NCBI GenBank assembly: GCA_009193035.1
Contig: SWDT01000020.1
Coordinates: 310,001-374,000, forward strand
Length of the DNA: 64,000 nt
DNA from: Halicephalobus mephisto
Taxonomy: Eukaryota; Nematoda; Chromadorea; Rhabditida; Panagrolaimidae
Direction: 5' to 3'
This document shows positions 57,201 through 64,000 of the stretch, piece by piece. The notes under the pieces were generated by a model. That model saw only the letters and a list, made by a program, of their open reading frames with translations. It did not search any database and was not told the DNA's origin. The stretch's first letter is position 1. Each line of letters starts with the position of its first letter. Made by a program: the position numbers and the translations under genes.

Positions 57201-60200
57201 CCATTGACCCTCTTTCCTTTCTATTTCAATGCGAGTAAAAAACCGAGACAACTTTTTTGTTGTGTCTGTCCTGGATCGAGGGATGGTCAGTCTTTTTTGA
57301 AACGTGTCTGGTGGCGCCTGTCCACTCGACGGGGCCCGTCAACCACGACTATAGCCAGACAAAAATGGCTGCTATAATGGTTTAGACGCTGTTGTCGCCG
57401 ACTAAAGTGGATGAGGGATTTTTCAATTTCATTCGAGAAGGGTCAAGGGGGTCAACAGTAAAATTTTCTCAAAAAAATTAAAAAATAAAATTTCTCAAAA
57501 AAATTTAAAAAATTAAAAAATAAAATTTCTCAAAAAAATTTAAAAAATTAAAAAATTAAAAAATAAAAATCAGACATTACTGCAAATTGATTTCAATATT
57601 GAAATCTTTTTTAATTTCCACTCGAGATCAAAAATCAAAATTCAGCATGATTTTGAAAGTTCTAATTTAAATTGTTGAAAATTTTCTTGAAATTTTTTAC
57701 ATAATTTTAAAAATTATTTCGTAAAAATTCAAAAAAATTTTCCAAAATCATTTTTATAAAAAGTATATTTTTACCACAAAATTTAAAAATTAACACAAAT
57801 TTTCCAATCGGGACCAAAAACGAGAAATTTTATATTTTCTTTAGTTTTATAATTTTTAAATTAATTATTGTAAAAAATAATATATTTTTCATAAGATTTT
57901 GAAGAATTGTTTTAACACGAATTTTTTAAATTTTCCAGTCAGGACCAAAAACGAGAAATTTTATATTTTCTTTAGTTTTATAATTTTTAAATTATTGTAA
58001 AAAATAATATATTTTCTTCAAAATTTCGAAGAATTGTTTCAACACGAATTTTTAAAATTTTCCAGTCGGGACCAAAAACGAGAAATTTTACATTTTCTTG
58101 ATTCCAGAAAACACCCAAAACGTCCGACTGGATTCTAGGAGCTTCTAGAACCTTATACATTCTTCTGTGAGTTCGTCTAGAGAAGGTAAGCAAGAAATTT
58201 CGCCTGGGGCAATTTGCTTTTTTCGTGGACATTAAAAACAACGGGCGATTTCTTTAATCAAACAAAATTAAACAAAAACGATTTAATCGGTCAGTAAGTC
58301 ATTAAAAAAAGTATTTTTGGGTTTGATTTTTCGGAAAAAAAATATTTTCCGGAAAACCGAGATTTGGGTCGGTGATTTTTGTACAGATCCTTGAAAAATC
58401 GATAAAATTAAAAAACTGACCTCCTTGAAGTACTTTTAAAACAACATTCAACTGGGCTTCTGATTCTGGAGAATCCGTTGTTTTTAATTTTTCTAAAATT
58501 ACAGATTCAAAATTAACTTCTTTCGCAGCTGATCTCATTTTCGCAAAAGTGAAAATGACGTAAAGGATGTTCGAAGTCAACGGGATCAATTGCGGATTCG
58601 GATGATTGATTAATTTTTTCATCAACTCCAGAAGTCTGTCCTTGTATCTGAATATCGTAGATTGCGCAACAGAATTCATACAAAGATTAGCCATTAAAGC
58701 TGCTCCATATTCGAGTCCAAAACTGCCTAAGGGTCCTTCTAGAAGATTCATCAACCATTCAATCATTCCACTCAGGACCAATTCTTTCTGAACACTGGAT
58801 CTGACGCTTAATTTCTCCAAAGTTGCCAAAATATGATCAGCAGAAAAATTTACTAATTTTTTCGTTCTTAAAGCCAGAGCTAATTGATACAAAATTTCTT
58901 TGCCTTGGGCAATGGCCAGTAAGTAGTCTCTTCCTTTTTTGAAACTCGCGATTCCGTTAAGTAACCTGGCCAGTTCTTCCTTCGTTTCCATTTGCTGTTC
59001 TGTTTGGGCCACGATTGTCGCTACTACGGACTAGATATAATTACAGTAATTAATTTAATTTTCAAAATTAAATAAACTCACGTTTTTCCTGTTTTTTAAA
59101 AGTAAAATATCCTTCTCAGTAAACAACTGCAAAATCGGAATGGCATCCGACAGTTTTGGTTTCTTCGTCAGTTGCTGAAAATCACTTATTAATTTTTAAA
59201 CTGACGGATTTTGTCAGATCGTCCATTTGTATATTTATTTTTTGTCCGTTTGTCTAGCTGTCTATTTATATTTTTGTCCATTTTTCCATTCGTTCCCCTA
59301 TTTGTCTATCTTTTTGTACATCTGTCTAGTTGTCCGTTTGTCCGTTCGTTCGTTTGTTCGTTTGTCTATTTGTAAGTTCGCTCATTTGTACGTTCATTCC
59401 TCTATTTGTCTATCTTTTTGTATATCTGTCTAGTTGTTCTCTTTTCCGTTCGTTCGTTTGTCTATTTGTAAGTTCGCTCATTTATACGTTCATTCCTCTA
59501 TTTGTCTATCTTTTTGTACATCTCTCTAGTTGTCCACTTGTCCGTTCGTTCGTTTGTCTATTTGTAAGTCCACTTGTCCGTTAATCAAAATACAGACCAT
59601 TTTTGAACTTATTTATGTAGAATATTAATGTATTCCTTTCCATGCGAATATTCTATATTTAGGATTTAAATTCACAGGAATCTATGACCACAGTTACTAT
59701 TGTGCAAAATTGTATAAAAACAACGCATTTGTACGTTCTATTTTTAAATCAAAAAAAGACTGATTTGGATACTGTAGAAGAAATAAGAATGAAATAATCT
59801 AGATTTCATGTCGAGAATGAAGAAAACAAAAAAGAATAATTTGAGTCTCGCACAAAAATTGAATAAAATAAAAACAATTGTTTAAATTTCGCTTCAAGAA
59901 TGAATTTAAAAAATAATTTGAGTCTCGTGCGGAAAATTTAAAAAAAAAGAATAACTTGAGTCTCGTGCGGAAAATTATTAAAAAGGAATAAACGACCCAG
60001 ATTTCGCTTTAGGAATGAATAAAATAAAAAACATAAATATTCATTTGGACTTATTTTCCATAAATCTCCCAAATATGTGTTTCTACGATCCGTTTTGTCT
60101 CTTACAGCGAAGATTTGATCTTTTCTGCTCTTGCAACGAACTTTACTCTTCTGACCAGTTATGTTTTTCCAAAAATAGTCATTTTTTGTTCCCCTTATGA

Positions 60201-63200
60201 ATTTTTCATTTTTACGTGTACTATTGTAACAAGTAGAAACGGGCATTGTTATGAAACTGCCTGAACGCGAGTTTTTAGAACTTGATAGAAGCTACAGTGG
60301 CCTACGTGACGATTTCGAAATTAATTTCCCGAAACTGTATCTCTTCTAGATAACTCTAAAACATCTGGATTACAGTACATAAAACATATAACCTTCTACC
60401 TACCTTCTAGGATTAATTTTCATATATGAAACTGTTAATAGACCTTGCAGAAATCATATCAAAGATCAAAGTACCCTATAAAAAGAGATTGTTGTTTGTT
60501 CTACTATCCTAAAAATCGAAAATGAAGGTTATGAAACTGCCTGAACGCGAGTTTTTAGAACTTGATAGAAGCTACAGTGGCCTACGTGACGATTTCGAAA
60601 TTAATTTCCCGAAACTGTATCTCTTCTAGATAACTCTAAAACATCTGGATTACAGTACATAAAACATATAACCTTCTATCTACTTTCTAGGATTAATTTT
60701 CATATATGAAACTCTTAACAAATGCCCTAAAAACCATAATTAACACCATTGTGCTTTGTTAAAAACGATTATTTTCTTTTTTATAAATGTCTAAAGAATG
60801 AATTTCTACTTTTTAAATAAAAACAAACTTACGTATCTGAGGGCCTGGAGGAGCAGGGCACTCGACCTCGTTCCGGGGTTCTTGACTAACTGATTTGAGA
60901 TTTTGGCAAAATTCAACTGACAGTAAACTTCCTTGACGGGAGAAGTTCTGAATTTATTTTTCGATTATTTCACAATTGACATAAAATATTTCACGATAAA
61001 ACTGACATTTTTGGGTTTATTCTTGGCTGCGGAGGAGATCTGATTTTGGGATCGGCAGGAATCAAGTTCCCGATGGATTCTGACTTCTTTATCGGGTCTG
61101 GTTTTCTCCTTGGAAGATTTTCTGGAGGTCTGGAAGAGAGAAGGTTAATTGCAATTTTATAAAAAATTCCTTAAAATTGTAGAATTGTACAAAAAGTTCG
61201 AAATTTTAGGTAAAGAAAAAAGAAAGAAAGCGCGAGGAGAAAGCACGAGTCGAATTCGGTAAAGTTACCAGGTTTACCGCTTTCTTCATTTTACAACTGT
61301 GGTAAAAGAGAGCGAGTTGATTTTGTTTGCAATTTACCAGGTTTACCGTTTTTTCCATTTCATAACTTCGATAAAGAGAGCGCGTAATAACAGTGCGAGT
61401 CGACTTTGGTAAAATTGCCAGATTTACTTTTTTCAATTCCACAACTGGTAAAAAATTAGAGCGCGAGTCGACTTCGGTAAAATTGCCAGATTTACCTTTT
61501 TCAATTTCCACTCGCCCTCACGCGCGAATTCAAAAATTCCAAATATCAGTGTTGATTTTTAAAAATGATAACTCTTATTTGACAAAGTTTAAAATTTAAA
61601 CCTCCGATTTAAAGATCTGTTTCTTTTTGAAATCGGCATAATCGCAGGAGTTCTGCCATTCACGGCCATGGCACTTCTCTGCATCCGACGTTCAGCCTCC
61701 CGATTGGATTCTATCAACTTATTCGCAATGTTACTGAACAAATCCGGTGATATCTGAAAAAAATAAAAATAAAATTTAAAAAAAAATAAAAATTATTTTT
61801 AAAAATTTTTAAAAATTAATTTTAAAAAAAATCAAAAAATATAAAAATTAATTTTTAAATAAATCAAAAAATATAAAAATTTTAAAAAAAATTAAAAAAT
61901 ATAAAAATTAATTTTTTTTAAATTTTGATTTTTTTTAAGTTTTGGAGTAATTTTGAAATGGTAATTTTAAAAGTTAAGTATTTACAGTTTTTCCGTGACA
62001 AGTTTGTTCTAAACATTCAATTAATTCTCCAGCTATGTCGATGATTTTATAGTAGTCATGCTGGAGCTCCTGGTAGTCCTTGATTCTGGCTTTGTCCACA
62101 GTCGACAGCAATTTTCGACTGTCATAAGCACGCTGGAATAATTTCAGATGAATTATAAAAAATAAAAAAGAATAAAAATAAAAAATATAAAAAAAATAAA
62201 ACTAAAAAATATAAATAAAAAATATAAAAAATAAAAAATAAAAAATATAAAAAAACTAAAAAAACTAAAAAATATAAATAATAAATTTAAAAAAAGTAAA
62301 AATTTCATTTTTTTTTAAATATTCAAAAAAATTTAAATAATCTAAAAAAATTTTAAAAAAACAAAAAAAGATTTTTAAAAGAGTAGAAAAATAAAAATAA
62401 TTTTAAAAAAAGTAAAAAAAAATAAAAATAATTTTAAAAAAAACAAAAAAAAGATTTTTAAAAGAGTAGAAAAATAAAAATAATTTAAAAAAAACACCTT
62501 CCAGGAGGTTAAACGAAGATCTTCGTCGCTTTCGCTGCTGCTAGAATCTTTTTTTTCTTTTTTTCGAAGTAATTGGACGATTTTCCTCTGAAGTCGATCG
62601 ACGTGTTTTTTCTAAAAAGAATTTATAAAAGAAAAAGGAAAGTTTGGGCAAGTGGGAGCGTTGCTATCCAACGACTTGCAATAAGGACAAATCTCACCGA
62701 AAGCAATTCTCGAAATACTGGATGCTTCAACGGCTCACTGACGTAGGGAAGGGCGAAAAACGGGACCAATTCGGCGTTTTGGGCCATTTCGGATCCGGGA
62801 CCTTCTTCGAGGTAAGTCTTCAAGTCCTCGATTCCTTTCTTGTCCGGAGGCGATTTTCGAAATCCACAAATCGCAAAATACACTTGACATTCAAATTCCA
62901 GGATTTGGATTTGAGGATTTTTCGAATCATGATTGAAAGCTTCTTTAAAAACTTCGAAAAATTTCGATTTTTCTTGTTTTTGGAAACTCGAAAGCAGTTT
63001 TCTCTGAAATTAAGGTCTCGAAAAGAAAATTTTATTTTTATTTTTTAAGTCTAATTTTTCGTGTCAAGAAAAAATTTTAAATTTTCTCTGAAATTTAGGT
63101 CTCGAAAAGAAAATTTTTAAATTTCATTAAAATCAAAACTTTCGTGTTAAGAAAAAATTTTTAATTTTTCTGAAATTAAGGTTTCGAAAAGAAAATTTTA

Positions 63201-64000
63201 TTTTTATTTTTTAAGTCTAATTTTTCGTGTCAAGAAAAAATTTTAAATTTTCTCTGAAATTAAGGTCTCGAAAAGAAAATTTTTAAATTTCATTAAAATC
63301 AAAACTTTCGTGTTAAGAAAAAATTAAATTTTATTTTTAAAAATATTTTTAAATTAAATTTTTTTTAATATTTTAAAATTTTGTTTTTTTTTAATATTTT
63401 TAGATTTATTTTTTTTTAAATTTTATTTTTTTAAATATTTTTAAATTTATTTTTTTTTAAATTTTGTTCTGACGTAAAAACTCAAGTCTGAAATTAATCA
63501 TTAATCTTTATAACTTGAAGCTTTTTGAAAAAAGAAAAAACTCGTGAGTCATGTCTGAGTATGAAAAATTAAATTTCAAATTAACTATCAACTTTAGAGT
63601 AAATAAGATATAATTTTCAAAAACAAAAATTTCGTCATTTCTTAAAACAAAAAATTTTAATAAAAAAATTAATTTTTTTAAACAAAAATTTCGCAATTTT
63701 TAAAATTTTATAAATAATTTTTTTAAAATTTTACAAATAATTTTTTTTATATTTTATTAATTTTTTTTTAAATTTTATAAATAATTTTTTTTTTAATTTT
63801 ATAAATTTTTTTTTAATTTTATAAATTTTTTTAAATTTGAAAATATTACTGTAAAAGCCACACCTTGTAGTCTACAGTATCCGGAGGACTAGCAGTCTTT
63901 GAATCTTTCTTCTTGAATTGAATATTCCTTGTTTCACATTCTTCTTCGAATTTAGTCGCTACAGTAGAAAATCCATTTTTAGTTAAAAACTGAAATTTTA
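54218..64000 (-). CDS. ARMC9 (LisH/armadillo ciliary protein), N-terminal exon(s) beyond the window
   Basis: Exons down the minus strand: 63989-63864, 63003-62698, 62611-62498, 62132-61986, 61753-61602, 61129-61006, 60947-60833, 59174-59082, 59030-58421, 55568-55134, 54606-54218, about 870 residues. It opens inside a LisH-type region (FLTKNGFSTVATKFEEEC). Then LKTYLEEGPG and ELVPFFALPYV align with human ARMC9, as do LIECLEQTCHGKTISPDLF and LLLQALRY. Armadillo helices follow (MIEWLMNLLEG, LEYGAALMANLCMNS). An acidic stretch (ESDEDDEEDYVEAEVDSTD) and a basic C-terminus end the protein. ARMC9 works with TOGARAM1 at the ciliary base and tip and is a human Joubert-syndrome gene. The 61006-61129 exon edge may be off by one base. 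Confidence 0.92.
54610..55090. repeat. Repeats in the last ARMC9 intron
   Basis: 54610-54780 holds four 50-bp units of AATTTTTAAATTTCAAAAAT. 54820-55080 holds two diverged modules of the GCGAGTCGA family (AAAGCGCGAGTCGATTTTTA and GGGAGTTGATTTGCCAG). Confidence 0.7.
55569..58420. other. Large ARMC9 intron with repeats and a GC-richer island
   Basis: 56110-56380 holds two diverged GCGAGTCGA-family modules with CTCGTCCTTGCGCGGGAATTC. 56570-57400 is clearly GC-richer and non-repetitive. It includes a plus-strand exon-like frame at 56603-56692 (MSGTHRYPDAVHANFESF to a GTACCG donor). 57790-58090 holds three about 128-bp units with GGGACCAAAAACGAGAAAT. 58070-58220 is a copy of the family ending in CCTGGGGCAATT. 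Confidence 0.55.
59225..59585. repeat. Pyrimidine-biased TTTGTC/GTTCG minisatellite
   Basis: Imperfect 4-bp and longer units (GTCCGTTCGTTCGTTTGTCT, TATTTGTAAGTTCGCTCATT) form a higher-order repeat of about 110-130 bp. It occurs three times in the ARMC9 intron 59175-60832. Confidence 0.85.
60248..60437 (+). repeat. 190-bp direct repeat, copy 1
   Basis: It starts GTTATGAAACTGCCTGAACG and ends TTTCATATATGAAACTG. It contains a 32-codon open frame starting MKLPEREFLELDRSYSG. Copy 2 is at 60528-60717 with only a few differences. Confidence 0.9.
60528..60717 (+). repeat. 190-bp direct repeat, copy 2
   Basis: Near-identical to 60248-60437, 280 bp apart. The 99-nt open frame is unchanged. An extra in-frame ATG at 60522 would add MKV. 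Confidence 0.9.
61205..61545. repeat. Diverged GCGAGTCGA-family repeat in ARMC9 intron
   Basis: Four tandem modules of GCGAGTCGA(A/C)TTCGGTAAA, TTGCCAGATTTAC, then CACTCGCCCTCACGCGCGAA. This is the same modular design as the 335-bp elements at 18685, 20940 and 26027. Confidence 0.85.
63000..63325. repeat. Tandem repeat reproducing the ARMC9 exon acceptor
   Basis: About 80/165-bp units of TTCTCTGAAATTAAGGTCTC and GAAAAGAAAATTTT. On the gene strand each unit carries AATTTCAGAGAAAA, the same junction used at exon start 63003. Confidence 0.85.

Noticed and set aside
1..64000. Search for spliced-leader RNA, rRNA or clear tRNA genes
   Set aside because: No SL1-like leader sequence or structural RNA signature was found on either strand by eye.

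Overview
The window reads as nuclear DNA of a rhabditid, Caenorhabditis-like nematode. It is very AT-rich. Introns end in the nematode acceptor TTTCAG, and several start codons sit directly behind an acceptor with no upstream exon, as expected for spliced-leader trans-splicing. Nematode-restricted families are present (transthyretin-like, DUF19). From memory, the C. elegans homologues of several genes here (pir-1, zyg-9, prdx-2, and the ASCC3 homologue) lie on chromosome II, so I infer a chromosome II-type (Nigon C) segment.

Layout. 1-11754 (-): the 5' 867 codons of a secreted EMI plus multi-EGF protein (MEGF6-like), with long repeat-filled introns. 12848-13897 (+): a secreted DUF19 protein. 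13955-18349: a PIR-1 RNA polyphosphatase (-), an unrecognised gene (-), and a second shorter PIR-1 paralogue (+). 18495-20751: two divergent transthyretin-like genes. 21333-25498: an unrecognised polar protein (-) facing a two-TOG ZYG-9/XMAP215-like protein (+) with three SxIP-type motifs. 25672-26862 (-): a saposin-like secreted protein. 28527-30626 (-): peroxiredoxin PRDX-2 with three possible 5' ends. 31010-43550 (+): DUF3421, TMEM41 and ASCC3 genes in head-to-tail order, possibly an operon. 47180-48630 and 53015-54144 (+): two divergent ZC4H2 zinc-finger paralogues, separated by a decayed Tc1-like transposon that itself carries a truncated LINE insertion. 54218-64000 (-): ARMC9, missing only its N-terminal exon(s) beyond the window.

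About half the window is intron or intergenic DNA. It is dominated by tandem minisatellites, many of them carrying splice-acceptor-like cores, and by three interspersed families: a 335-bp GCGAGTCGA family, a family ending in CCCCTGRGGCAAT, and short foldback elements. The genes do not form one pathway. Recurring themes are local duplicates (PIR-1, TTR, ZC4H2), RNA 5'-end processing (PIR-1), ribosome/RNA quality control (ASCC3), and microtubule or cilium proteins (ZYG-9-like, ARMC9). Exon boundaries were assigned by eye from phase and GT/AG (one GC/AG) signals. Where a junction is ambiguous the entry says so.
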